From Taiwanofungus camphoratus (Eukaryota > Basidiomycota > Agaricomycetes > Polyporales > Taiwanofungaceae), in assembly GCA_003999685.1 (NCBI GenBank), contig CP021225.1, forward strand, positions 1,178,001 to 1,242,000: a stretch of DNA of 64,000 nucleotides, given 5' to 3'. The notes under the pieces were generated by a model. That model was not told where the DNA came from. It ran no database searches and was given only the letters and a program-made list of their open reading frames with translations. The number at the start of each line of letters is the position of its first letter. Position 1 is the stretch's first letter. The translations under genes and the position numbers were made by a program. Shown in pieces: positions 19,941 through 31,723 of this stretch.

Positions 19941-22115
19941 CTACTCATTCCATCTACAGAACACACGTCAGTCGACCAGCCAATGAGCACGGACAATGCA
20001 CATACGCGACGAAAAACATGCACAGCACTCCAAAGAACATTGCGCCAAACTAGCCAGCTGGTCAGCACGGAATACGAAATGGACGTCGTATGACATTTGA
20101 TCACCTCGCGCAGCGCCTGCTTGCCGCTCTTGCTCTCTTCCAACAATCTGTCAAACAGGGCGGCATGAGATCGCGCTACATGACAGAAACAATAGAGTGG
20201 ACGTACGTAGGCAGCACAGCTACAGCGCCAATGTACATGAATCCACCCGCGACAAACGGTATCACCTAGGGCAAGAAGCCACGTTGCACACCACGAGTCA
20301 CAAGAGAGCGCATGAACTTACAAGATCCGCGAGCTGGACGGTGGTACCTAGAACACCAGCAGCGGTCTGCCGGACTGCAGCGGCTAGATCTGTCGCCTCG
20401 CTGTCTACGCTCCCGGAAGCCGACAAGTTGCGGATGCCTATACCCATGAATGTACTAGAGGCAAGAGAAATCCAATGCGCGTCAGCCATTCAATCGTTAC
20501 TCGAGCGTCCGACGTATCACTGACCCAACCTGGCAACGGAGCGCGAGGCGCCAAGCGTGACCAAAGACGCCAGCGTGTTCACACCAAGAATAATCGGAAC
20601 GAAAGAATATTGCGGACGAGAAATGCCGGAGAAATCAAAGAATAAGCCCAAAGATGGCTAGAATGAAAAACAAAAGGCGCACAAATGCCCCGACCGCAGT
20701 CAGAAACTGCGACTGCATGGCCTGTCTTTTCGTGAAACCGCTTCGCACGAGGATCGAGTAATCAGCAATCTCGTGAGGGATTTCGTGGGCGAAACAAGCC
20801 AATGTCGTCGTGGCACCAATGAGGGGAGAGGAATAGAAAGATGCTGCCATGCTGGATCCAGGGCGTCAAGTTCGAAACCATCAGAAGCATTGCCCGATGA
20901 AGCCAAAGGCAGACATACGCAAGGCCATCGGTACTGCAAGTGTAATTAAACACGAGATCTCAGGATCAGATAGAAGTCAATGCGAAAAATAGATCGTCGT
21001 TCACATATTGTGTACAAAGTCGCCAAATAGATTGAGGTATGCTGATAGTTTAGACGTGTGGGCTACCTTGATGACTTCATGGCCATTCGGATTGGTAGAA
21101 GTGGATATCTCAGATTTTTCTGAGGTGCGGGATCGAAGCGCGTTGGTAGAGGAGGTAAGTGACACACCCGACGTTTGGACAAGCTCGTCTGCAGCGGACT
21201 TGTCGCCGTGGGAATGGCTATGTGAGTGTCCAGCGTGTCCATCCTCGTTTCCGAGAACTCGAAGCGTCTTCTCCATGATGAAGAATGACGCGAAGCCGAT
21301 GAAGATCCCAAGCCTGAGCGAGGACTGTGTTGATAAGCGGGTTCGAAAGGAGCGAGTAGGTTTACCCTATTAAAATATTCCTCTTTTCTTCGACCATAAC
21401 AAAATGAACGTTAGAGTCTTGGTGTTCTCCCATGAACGAATGTGGAACGAGGTGTAAGAATACATCAGATAGAAGCCCGCCAGTCTGAGATAACCCATCT
21501 CGTCACATTTGCACACCAGCCAAAAATATGCAGGCAGGACCAACCGCGAAAGCCGTCATGGTGTTCAATGTATTTGGGTTAATCTGCGCTGGAATAAACG
21601 CCAAGATGAAATTTGGGACGCTGTTATTCGGACGTCAGACATTACGTCCCGTTGCAGCATCTCGGACGACGATACCGACGAGCTGATGTAAAATGTCCCA
21701 AGAACTAGCGGTCCATGTGATCAGCCAAAGAACACTCTGTTGTCGACACGTTCGTCTGGGGTGTAGGGAAGGTTCGTACCGGAATTCCAGCCAGGACCGA
21801 AGGGGAACAGCCATGAGAAGACTTGTCGCATAACAAGAGACTGCGATGCCTCCATTTCGCGCTTGATGGCACTCAGCTGCTGCACGGGTGCGCATCGCTG
21901 TATCTCTGTGTCCTGGCAATGTGCAGAGGTCAACCGGAGCAGACCGTTAGCAAACCCCTTCACGTCACACGTGCGCCAATTGAGTTGCGGCGGAGACTGA
22001 CCGCAATCACCAGAGGGACCGTCGTGGTGTCCGCAACGACCGACAATCCGACAGAAAGACTGGCCAAGGCGGCGAGTAAAAGGAGCGTTCGACGACATGT
22101 TGGAAAGCTGGCCAT
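19941..22115 (-). CDS. ZIP-family zinc transporter, Yke4 / ZIP7 (SLC39A7) type
   Basis: This is a polytopic zinc transporter, expected in the ER or Golgi membrane and moving zinc toward the cytosol. It starts at 22115 with a signal-like peptide (LLLLAALASLSVGLSVVA) and passes through SWLFPFGPGWNS, GGLLSDVFLHLVPHSF and a His-rich loop (HAGHSHSHSHGD near 21230). The signature CFAHEIPHEIADY lies near 20800, and the gene ends through IPFVAGGFMYIGAVAV to a 13-base last exon (19941-19953, FVAWNE). The TDGLA motif sits in a 15-base exon (20919-20933). Splicing between about 20683 and 20470 is unclear: the simple join GAF to TFMGIGIRN does not keep frame. An extra exon with a 25-base intron would keep frame but is biologically odd. 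The gene is head-to-head with the HD-domain gene, 177 bases apart. Confidence 0.85.
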
Positions 22116-22292
22116 GGCCGGAGAGGAGGGACTTGCACGGCTTGTGCGATCCACACAACAAGTGGGAGCAGCTGAGGCACGTGGCAGGAAACGCGTACAT
22201 ACGCGCAAACGCGACACCGATCAATCAGCTCTGTTGGCGCTCAGCCACAAATTGAAGTCGTCGACTCGAATTTATTTTTTTCTGGTCAAAAC
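22116..22292. promoter_or_regulatory. Short divergent promoter, ZIP transporter and HD hydrolase
   Basis: Only 177 bases separate the two start codons, so the genes must share upstream control DNA. No specific site was recognised. Confidence 0.5.
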
Positions 22293-23242
22293 ATGTATCC
22301 GAGCGTCGAAGAGGCGGCGGTGATCCAAGCGGCTGAGAAACTGATGGTCACCACCATGGCCCGATATGATCCGTCCCACGACGCCTTTCACGGTCAGTTT
22401 GCTGTTCTACGCTTTGCAATCGCTCGCACGGCGCCTCTGAGGTTGTGACCCGTGCATACCCCAATTACAGTTCAGCGTGTCAGAAAGACTGCTCTCTACC
22501 TCGCTCGTACCTTTTCTGAATGTGAGATCCATCAGCGCAAGCCCGACCTTCTGACTGTAGAGCTCGCTTCGCTCTTGCACGACGTGTTGGACAAGAAATA
22601 CGTCTCCCAAGCTGAGGCGGCGGATCCATACGAGTTCTTTCGCCCATTTTTCGAATCTGTTGCGTTGGCACATGGCATTGATCTCGTAAAGGATGGCCGT
22701 GCTCGCCTGATTGCTAAGATCGTGGATAATGTCTCTTGGAGCACAGAAAAGAAATTGCGGGAAACAGGTTTACTTGAGGACTGGCACCGCGACTGCTTAG
22801 AATTGCACTGCGTACAAGATGCCGATCGCCTGGATGCAATAGGGGCATTTGGTATGTTGCATGAAGCGATTGCTGCAGATAATAAGTTTGACAATGTCTT
22901 ATTGGCTAGGCATCTTGCGCTGTGCGGCCTATAGCTCTGCAACCAACCGGTAAGTTTATTATTCGTGCAAAGCATTCCATAAGTATCTCATTTAATATGC
23001 GCTCTAGCCCCTTGCATACCCCACCAGAGGATCCTGCGCATCCTTCTTCTGCTATACAACACTTTCACGATAAATTATTGCATATACGGGCAATTCTCAA
23101 AACTGAGGAGGGGAAAAGGCTTGCTGATAGGCGCCACAAACTGGTGAGATATTTCTAGTTCCCAAATCACCGATCCCTCACAAACGAATAGATGCTAGAT
23201 TTTTTACGGGCCGTCGACGAAGAATTCAATGTAGAACAATGA
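22293..23242 (+). CDS. HD-domain phosphohydrolase (YedJ/YpgQ-like)
   Basis: This is a soluble metal-dependent phosphohydrolase. Bacterial relatives such as YpgQ act on (deoxy)nucleotides, but the fungal substrate is unknown. Exons are 22293-22392, 22471-22851, 22910-22949, 23008-23143 and 23192-23242, for 235 residues. The metal-binding residues of the HD superfamily are visible: first His in DAFHVQRVRKTA, the His-Asp pair in ASLLHDVLDKKY, and the final Asp in HCVQDADRLDAIGA. A helical C-terminal part carries HFHDKLLHIR and FLRAVDEEF. All five exons join in frame with standard splice sites, so the gene appears intact. Confidence 0.88.
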
Positions 23243-23976
23243 CTTATCGTGAATCATCGGATCTTCTTTCCTCAGAAGTGTTCTGAATGGTCTGAAACAA
23301 CTTCCATCTTTGAAATGTTCTGGCGTGACGCCGTTCCGCAATGGCACACTTGAGAAATACATATGAAGTTACTCTTTTCCCATTCATCGATGGTGTTTGC
23401 GAACGTTCGAAACTTACACGTAAAGCCGAGATTAATTTAGCCAGGAATCAGCGTCTGACTTGGCTCTGGCGCTGTAGAACCGACACAGGGTGGTTGAGAG
23501 CAGGCACCCCTTCCGGATCGCTCAGGCGAAGGTCCGGCTGTGAATGGATTTCACCGAAACATCTGATGATTTGCGCATGTTACTCGTGAAGCAGGGTCCA
23601 CATATTCCCACGTTAGAACCGACCCAGGTGCGTTCACTGGTTGGATACCTGCTAAGGGACGAGTCACCCGCTCATTGACCGCAGCCCTTACCTGCTCTCC
23701 AAGTGTATGAGTCAAGAGCGACGTTTCCTGAAATTTCATCTGCAATACAGCCTTTGATTCAACCAACATACATCTACCGGCATACGACTACTCGAGAGGG
23801 GAACGGGCACGAGGAAATTCAACAAGAAAAACACGGAACTTATCATAGAACCGCCAAAAGTAACTCGTTGTGGATTCAGATGGACCATGCAGTGAGGAAC
23901 AAAACAGTGGGAGCTTCTGTAAGTATTTTGAAAATATCAAGCCAAGTTACTAATAAACACAAGCACAATCTAGAGA
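23243..23976. other. Intergenic DNA with one unassigned coding-like stretch
   Basis: A minus-strand open stretch at 23551-23769 reads like protein (KFQETSLLTHTLGEQ, GSVLTWEYVDP) but matches no family I know. It may be debris from the neighbouring ankyrin/MYND relic. Confidence 0.35.
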
Positions 23977-25867
23977 TCATGCTATACTGCTGGCGACTAT
24001 TTTGTACATATTCTCAATAGGTGCAGTCGTAGCCAGGAGGACTCCAGCGGCCTCCATGGCAGAGCCGCTGAAAGCTTGCCCAATATCGTCCATCTTCTGT
24101 ATCCTGCGGAGACTGTCCAATAACGTACCATCAACTTCTGACTGGTATGCTTCTTGAGGTGACAACATCTGTTCTGGCTGACTCTTGTCCTTACAGGGCT
24201 TTTTGTGCCTCCACCAGTCCGCGACCTGGCAAACAGAGCTGCAGTAAAGTTTCAGCCCTAATCATCAGCCTCCGCATGACGAAGGGGCTTGTGCACGCCT
24301 CGCCCGCTTGCAAGCGCTGCAGTATTTAAGCTTGATCTCGTCAATGCCCTCGATTTTTATGCACCCAGCAGCCTCGAACCGCTTGAACAATGGTCGTCCG
24401 TCAATTCCAAGTTTGGGTGCTTTCTCAATATCAATGCGAGAACGGTCGTTGACCCCCAGACGAGATGTATCGGTCTACCATGGCATTCCAATCGTCTATC
24501 ATCTCCTTGCACTCGATCTTCGGAAATCTGCGTTCGAAGGGCCTATTTACGGTTGAAGGTGTCGGTATGTTATCAATAGGCTCTATGGTAGCAAGAAGAC
24601 ATCCTAAGGAACGTAGGCCAGAGACTTCATGGCATAGGCAAACGCCGGATCAGCACGTCCCCTACTGGACGTTCTATCTGCCAGCGGCTGCCGATGTATC
24701 GCTGGAGCGTTCTCAAGTCCTTGCAAGTCTTCGCCCACTGACGTCAGGCCATATCCTGGTGCTGGCCCGCTCACATGGTTTAGATTCACATTGTCACACT
24801 CGCAAATTCTGCCGCTCCTTCATGCTCGGGGTCTTCCATGTAATCCTCATGCTTGGCAAAAACATTAACGAGAGTGTGGTCGGAGAGGGTCAGAGTTCGG
24901 CCACTCAAACTGGTGGTCGTCATGGTATATTGCTGGGACGCATATCAATGCTCGACCATTTCAATCGTCCTTCTGGAGCAGCATTTCCCGTAGATTTTGC
25001 GTGAACCGCACTTACAGAGGAAATTGAGGGGTACGGTATTTCGCCTGCATCATGACATTCCGAGAGGGGTTTACCAGACTAGCATAGGCAAACCCGATGT
25101 GGTTGAGCTCGAGGAAGTGCGTACTTTGTGAGGAGGGCCTTGAATCGCGCCTGGGCGGAAGGAGCATGGAAATAGGATGTGGGATCACGGTGCCCGTGCA
25201 AGGAGGGCTCTGCTCCGTGCTCGAGAAGCATCTTGATCAGCTGCCAGCTCCGCGATCTGCAGGCAAGCAACAGAGGAGTGCACATTTCTTTTTCCACGTT
25301 GAAGTCGGCATGTTGCAGAATCAACATACACGCGATGTTGAGTATGCGCCGAGCAACCCCCGAGAAAAAATCCTCATCGAAGGCTGATCCTGGGAGCCCG
25401 ACGAAATCTAGATGCACTTTTTCTCCTCCGCTAATACTGCTCTCCATTACCCGAACCACCAGCAAGTGTTCATAGGCCGTTTACAACGGGGTTCCTCCTT
25501 CACTGTCTCGCCGGTCGACTTCGAGGCGAACGCATTCATGCGCAAGGATGATATCCTCATTAGAAGCGGCCATATGCAACCATATTTTGCGATCACCAGA
25601 ATCGAATCTGTGGAATTCCTTCACCTGTTCAATAATCCCGAGGGGGATGTTCCTGCAATATTCGGGGGTCTGTTTTACAATCTCGGTCTCTGGGCTCAGA
25701 TCGTGCAACAGTACGGCAGCACGAAAATCCTCAAAACGTTCGTTGAATACTTCAGAAGGGACCGAAGATATCAGTGGATGAGTCTGTAGTTCTTGGAGGA
25801 ATTCCTTGGGTCGACATAGGTGAGCGACGAAATGCTTCTCAGTGCCCGAGGACTTGGAAAATGGCAT
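23977..25867 (-). pseudogene. Ankyrin-repeat / SEC-C / MYND zinc-finger protein, decayed copy
   Basis: From an ATG at 25867 the minus strand encodes ankyrin-like helices (SEVFNERFEDFRAA, PLLLACRSRSWQLIKMLLEHG). A SEC-C-like metal motif follows (SGKPLSECH then CKCGSRKIYGKCC), then a MYND finger (KYCSACKRARRA and YCSSVCQVADWWRHKKPC). One apparent stop at 25481 can be removed by a 50-base intron. Others cannot: a TAG where the family pattern expects Trp in C-x-C-W-SGK, a 1-base frame change between PYP and FLCKCG, a TGA after MVEH, an extra G in a run of five G near 24450, and two adjacent TGA codons inside the MYND finger. I therefore call it dead. Intact relatives are a large basidiomycete family of unknown function. 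Confidence 0.65.
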
Positions 25868-26635
25868 AAGGGTTAACGGACGACTGAGGTGCAACGACGA
25901 AATTGTTGCTGTATATATACAGTTCTCTTTTTTTTTGAATTGGACAGGCATTCAAGCAACCAAGAAGATACTAACTGATAGAGGTCCTCGGATAGTCATC
26001 TGCCACAACAGGAATTGAACTTCTTGCTCCGTTCAGGAGCAGATAGTACTTGGAGTGCCCTTAGATCCCATGATACTACTACGAAAACGGGTTACAGATC
26101 CGGTGTTTGATCTTGACTGAAATTCATGACTTCCTCAAAAAGACGATATTTTATGTCTATCGCGAGACAACCTGTCATAGGAGAGGTTTCGGCATGTCGC
26201 GGTCACATGATGGTCTTCCGGATTCTGCAACGACTAGCCTCATCCGCAATGCTGCATCCGTAAATATGTGAGCGGCAGCAGGCTCTCATATCGACATGTA
26301 TCTTCTGTCGTAGTCAATAGTCAGACTTGAAGCTGGACTTACAACAATACACGCGATAACGTAAACACGCTTGGTGGGTGTCTAGCACATGGTGGTGGTC
26401 CGAGCGGAAGCGGAGAAGAGTACCTGAGGAAACTCCCCGACCCTTTTGCATGTCGTCTAAGGTGAGTATCTAAACTTGAGCCACATATAAGTATAAAAAA
26501 ACTCCTCACAAACTGACTCTGGGAGTCGAATCCGATGAAAATCAAGCCTCTCATCCCTGTGCCCATTCCAGCCTGAGAAGATGAATGGGCATTAAAATGC
26601 TGTTTAATGAGGTACGCAAGACGATGCAGAAACCA
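25868..26635. other. Intergenic DNA between two ankyrin/MYND relics
   Basis: No supported gene. It may contain unrecognisable ankyrin remnants of the second copy. Confidence 0.4.
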
Positions 26636-27390
26636 TTATTCAAGATATTCATTGTCAGTGTAACGTTGGAAGTGAACGCAAGAAAAACTTGCAGACGAAG
26701 TGTAGGGAGCTTTCTCATGGAATAAGAGCAGATAGAATCGATGGAGATCGAATCCTGATGCTAAGCTCGTGCCGACATGAGGGTTCCTTGGCTTCACTGG
26801 GGATCGGCCACAGAGAAAAAGTCTACGCCTAGATCTGCTAACGGTTCCCAAGAAGCCATTCAATTCGTACGACCGAATTCGCCAGATGGGTTTACGGTCA
26901 TTGAAAGCATTTCGCGCCGGGATTCTATAGCTACGGTAATCCACTGTCTTCACACCAGAGCCGACGAACACTGGGCTAGAACTTTTCATTTGCTTGTTCC
27001 TCTGTATGCTATCTATCAGCGTATTGTTCACTTCAGTCTGATAAGCGCCCCGCGAAGTCAGCTTGGGCAAGTGCCAGCCTACAACCCTTTTGTAACTGTC
27101 CCGGCTTGTAATCTGACAAATTGGACCACAACACCTGGTAGTCAGCTCGACACACTGGCTCGAACGCCTTCCTTATCTGCAGCCGTTTCAGCAACGCATT
27201 TTTTAGCCATCTACGGTCTCCACAATATTGCTGCCCTCAGCTTCGCAAATATGTGAACAGCAGTCGGGCGACCTTTGACTTCTTGCTATTAATTCACAGA
27301 CGCTTATTGACCCCAGGCGGAATATAGTCGTCGAGTGCATCATTCCGATCGTCCACGATCTGTTGACACACAATCCTTATTCGAAGGGTT
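26636..27390 (-). pseudogene. Second, more decayed MYND-region copy
   Basis: Two blocks match the neighbouring relic. RIRIVCQQIVDD and YIPPGVNKR (27310-27390) correspond to RFPKIECKEMIDD and YISSGVNDR. CCGPICQI then GAYQTEVNNTLIDSIQR (to about 26980) corresponds to YCSSVCQV and EAYQSEVDGTLLDSLRR. Several MYND cysteines are lost and the frame is broken. The copies lie in the same orientation about 3 kb apart, so they look like a tandem duplication that then decayed. Confidence 0.55.
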
Positions 27391-28041
27391 TAGCGATTGA
27401 TATGCAAATCAGTTCCGCATCTATTCACCGATACTGATGAAAGTCAAAAGACAGGCCTTCCAAGTCGTGGGTAAAAGCAAGTCTTCTCATCCTTTCGCGT
27501 ATCAGCTACCACAGCACAAGCATTTCCAAAGAGCTGGAGGGGCTGATGATAGCATGACCACTATATATAATAAGGACTTACACATGATGAAGTAAGCCAA
27601 TGGATTTCAAGCAAGATGAGGGATATCTTATGTTTGGAGAGCGGGATCGAGAATCATTGCTACCTTTCCAGAAAATGCTCGTCTGGACTCTGGTCAGATG
27701 GGAACAGCACTACAGCACATCTTAACGGGGTGGCATGCATGCAGCTTAGTGCTTTCGAGTATTGAGAATACCAGAATACGTTCAAGTTGTGAAAGATTGC
27801 AGAGGCCTCGGGTGCATGTTTTTACTATGAATCCTCGGCATCGAGGTTGTGAAGTTTGACTTTGTGTAGTGCAGCAAGTAGTAGCCCGAAGTAGACCAAC
27901 TTGAAGTACTTGACGTCCGCGTCATTGCACGGGTGTCACACGTGATGACTGGTAACCACGGTATGGTTTTTCTGATTGGCATCTGAATCAGTGGTAGACA
28001 GTAAAGTGTTCCAACATTAATTGCAAGACCCTGCAAATTGA
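27391..28041. other. Intergenic DNA upstream of TAN1
   Basis: Nothing recognisable beyond the upstream region of the TAN1 gene. Confidence 0.5.
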
Positions 28042-29352
28042 ATGGCTGACGGAAAAAGGAAAAGCGACGGAAGACACAAGGGAAGGCGGCGGTACCGCTC
28101 AGTAAGTCTTGGGTTTGTCGGGAAATCCTAATCACTCATTTTCTGAAACTAACAAATAGGACGGTACACCCGTCTGGGGTCAGCGATCTATCGATGGACC
28201 TGGGATATGGGTGAGTTGTGTGAAGGGGAAAGAGAAACAAACTGTTGGCGAGCTTTACGATCTTTTTGAATCTGTAAGACAGTCCATTTGGGCCATTACG
28301 AGTCAGAATTCTGATATTCCTTGTCTTGGTTTAGCTTGCGTCCGAGCTATGGCCTGATAGCCCCACAAAAACCACCGATGAGAAGGGTTCTGATGACGAA
28401 AGCGACGTGGATGATCTTGAGCAGCAAATCGCAAAAGAAGTGGCGTCCATGAAGCGGCCTAGGAAAGAGCAAAGGTTCGGTATGTTCCTGTAAATTGTTC
28501 ATTGGGTCAGGGCTGACAGTATGATATAGCCAATTGCCAGACGAATACCCCCTGTGGTCCGTATCTCCAGCTCTACTTATTCAGTCGGGATAGGCCAAAC
28601 TAACAAGAGCTCTGAACCCCGAAACAGTCGTGTTCATATCCTGCAAACCTCCAGTTGATCCGGTGACGCTTGTAGTCAAGCACATACAAAACGTGATTGA
28701 GAGTGGGGTGACAAACACGAGGTCAGTCATGAGATAGACTATGAATGCTGTTACCTCATTATTCTGCACATCATTAGATATACACAACGTCTCACCCCGA
28801 TATCTGGAAGCTGCGTTGCCAATGTGCCAGAAATTCAGTCCCTCTGCAACCGCATCATCAAATCTTTCTTTTCGTCCGATCCAGAGAGGAAATACAGTGT
28901 GAGTTCATACGTCTCGATGGCTGGCAGTACAAAAACAATGCTAATCCCCATCTACTCCTACAAGGGATAACAGTACAAAATCGAGCTGAGAATGCGCAAT
29001 CACAACACATTGTCACGGTCCGTTATAATCCAGGAAGTAGCGAAATGCGTTCCGGAAGGACACAAGGTGGATCTTGAGAACCCCGAGGTTTTCATCCTCG
29101 TTGAGGTGTTCAAGGTGCGCTACATGTTCCTCTGCATTCATTCGTTCATAACCTCCGGATACCAACCAGAGCGTATGTGGGATGAGCGTAGTCAAAGATT
29201 ACTACCGTTTGCAGAAGTTCAACGTGATGGAGATTGCAGATGGCAAGAACGAGGACGAGAACTCGAAGATGGGCGAAGGACGATTCACAAGAAGAGAGCA
29301 GACGGTGATGGTCGATGCGGGCGAAACACCTGCTGAGAAATCAGAAGCATGA
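28042..29352 (+). CDS. TAN1: THUMP-domain tRNA acetylation adaptor TAN1 (THUMPD1)
   Basis: TAN1 brings tRNA(Ser) and tRNA(Leu) to the acetyltransferase Kre33/NAT10, which makes N4-acetylcytidine at position 12. Exons are 28042-28101, 28160-28273, 28335-28479, 28530-28556, 28628-28721, 28778-28898, 28974-29114 and 29170-29352, for 294 residues in one frame. The N-terminus has the IDGPGIWVSCVKGKE motif and an acidic linker. The THUMP domain runs from VVFISCKPPVDPV through TRYTQRLTPISGSCVANV, IELRMRNHNTLSR and FILVEVFK to VCGMSVVKDYYRLQKFN. The fourth exon is only 27 bases. All landmarks of the family are present, so the gene should be functional. Confidence 0.93.
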
Positions 29353-29515
29353 AGATATTTCAGGGCAGATTTATCCAGAGAGGTAAGAGGTAGAACCCAA
29401 CATTGTGCAACATGCTATGCATCATACACTAGGACATTAGCAAACATGAGGCACCTTTAGGAAGCAAAACACAAACATCGTCCCGAGAGCTCTTATCATG
29501 AAACGATCCACTCTC

Positions 29516-30150
29516 TTATTCTTCCACAGAACCACTAGAAACCTCATCAATTTCTTTGACCGTGTCAAAAGTGACACCATGGATTGTTCCACCCGGGCTT
29601 GAAAATCGTCCCTCCATTGCGAAACACATAGGGTGAGGCGGCTCATCCAGCTTGAACATCCATTCGGGCTCAAAATCATCGGGAGAGGTCTTGGCCTTCC
29701 CCTTCCCCTTGTCCCCACCGATCTTTCCAGGATGCTCTCGTCCTGGCTTCGTGTCACCCTCGTGCTTCAGTCCTCGATGAACCTTTCGAGCTCGCCGCCC
29801 TGCGAACATTCTGTCATCTGAGATAGTGCCTCGGAGTTTTTATTACTTTCACTCGCTTGCGCCTCATTTTCTCATAATTCACGCTCCAATTGATGAATTT
29901 CATATTGGCACTCAAGCTCGAATTGCGTGAGCATATCCTCTGTGACTTTTTAAGAAAAGAAATAGGAAGGCTGAGTGGGTGGAGGTATCAACGGAGTGGA
30001 TCCAAAGAAAGCTGGGTACCTCCTACATGATCAGGTGCACCGGCCAGCAGACTATGATAGAGGCTCCTCTGAGAGATTTTGTGGACCTTGAGTTCGTGAA
30101 GGCGACGGCGGGCGTGCAGGATCGCACTGATCATAACTTCCGTGAGCCAT
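29516..30150 (-). CDS. Small unrecognised protein, gene model uncertain
   Basis: Three protein-like pieces lie on the minus strand: an N-terminal piece from an ATG at 30150 (MAHGSYDQCDPARPPSPSR), a helical piece from an ATG at 29934 (MLTQFELECQYEIHQLE) and a basic-to-acidic piece ending at 29516 (MFAGRRARKVHRGLKHEG, EPEWMFKLDEPPHP). Joining 29934-29883 to 29817-29516 gives a clean 117-residue frame with a GT..AG intron. Reading through that intron instead gives an acidic sequence interrupted by one TGA. How the first piece connects is not clear. I do not recognise the family and assign no function. Confidence 0.4.
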
Positions 30151-30453
30151 CGGGAATGCAAAGCTAAAAGTTGTTCGTGCTATGTAGTGGTCAGGGTAGA
30201 AGTATGCTAGGTGGGGAAAGATTTGTATGTAGTCGCAGGGCTTTTATGCATTGCGGTCGCCTGCCAGTTCACTCGCGTCGCGACGCGATGTCAAGAAAAG
30301 CGAACACGTGACCAGATCGACCCAGTTGCTGGTGAGGTTCTGTAGCGCTGCTCTCTTGTGGATTCCGTACGACTTGCAGTTACCCGACTTTGCATCGTAG
30401 CTTGACATTACAAGGGTGAACTCGATTTCTATAGCCTTCAAGAAGCTAGCAAC

Positions 30454-31723
30454 ATGGCGGATCTCGTCGATTCGATGCTCGACCTAATGCGCCGGCTTCC
30501 GCCTACTCATGTGGAGGAGAATGTCGCATCACTCGTCGCAATGTGCCCCGACTACGCCGATGACCTGCTTGGAAGCGTCGACCAGCCACTGAAGGTGATG
30601 ACGGATCATGCGACAGGGAGGGACTATCTAGCATGTGATTATAACAGAGATGGCGAGAGTTATCGGTGAGTGCCCCTTGTTGGACGTTTACGGGATATAA
30701 TAGTAGGATCTCGGAGATTGTAGCGATGTAGACTAGGTGGAACAATCACTAGAATATTATTCAGTGCCTTGAAGTTAGTGCAAACAGCTCACGGTATCTT
30801 TCTATCTCGCGCTCTCTAGATCGCCGTGGTCGAACGAGTATGATCCACCACTGGAAGATGGGACCATCCCATCGCCCAAACTGCGCAAGCTAGAAATCAC
30901 TGCAAACGAAGCGTTCGACACTTATCGAGAGATGTACGAGTTGTCTCTCGGGCTCTGATCATTGGACTGCACGAATAATCATGGCAGGTACTTCGAAGGA
31001 GGCGGTGTGTCTTCCGTATTTCTGTGGGACCTGGACGATGGTGGCTTCGCAGGCGTCGTTCTACTAAAGAAAGGTACTTTACTGAACCTTACAACAATAC
31101 TTGGATCTTGCCTTACATTAATCTCTTTCCTTCCGACACTCAGCTTTGAATGCCAGCTCTGCGACCGAGCCGTCAGGCTCTTGGGACTCAATCCATGTAT
31201 TTGAAGCAGCCGAACGCGGGCGCCAGGCGCACTACAAACTTACATCGACAATAATGCTGCAGATGACGAACCGTTCTGCAGCGACTGGAAACGGGAAGGA
31301 GGATAAGAACAAGGAAAGTGAGAAGAGTGATGCAAAACGGGAGGGGGAGGTCGTTCTGAGCGGCAGTATGACGAGGCAGGTTCGTACATATCGGATGGTC
31401 GAGAACGAGGCACGGCACTCTGACTGCACACACGTCTATTCGCAGACTGAGCAGGACTGGCCGCTCCAGGATCAGGCCTCACACATCACAAACACAGGGC
31501 GCATGATTGAGGAAATGGAGATTAAGATGCGAAACCTTCTGCAAGAGGTGCGGCTCTCCGTTCCAGATGCTATCCCTATCCCATACAGTTTCCGTCCCTC
31601 TCACAGGTGTACTTCGGGAAGACACGCGATGTCGTGTTCGAGCTCCGCAGCGTCGACGACCTGGAGAAGGCCCGACGACAGCGGGAACTGCAGAAGGAGC
31701 TCGTCGGCTTCATCAAACGGTGA
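30454..31723 (+). CDS. CAP2: F-actin capping protein beta subunit
   Basis: With the alpha subunit it caps the barbed end of actin filaments and so controls cortical patches and polar growth. Exons are 30454-30665, 30820-30933, 30988-31073, 31144-31379, 31446-31547 and 31607-31723, giving 288 residues. Highly conserved blocks are all there: [94 protein letters not shown] and [12 protein letters not shown] charged insert rich in Lys, Glu and Asp (after MTNRS) is longer than in the vertebrate protein. The call is firm. Confidence 0.96.

Noticed and set aside
19262-20146. Long minus-strand open frame of 294 codons
   Set aside because: It starts inside a real ZIP exon (LLEESKSGKQALRE) and reads through its intron and 3' flank. 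The rest has no protein character.
25481-25483. TAA as a lesion in the ankyrin gene
   Set aside because: A 50-base GT..AG intron (GTAAAC to AGCAG) fits in phase and removes it. The pseudogene call rests on the later lesions instead.
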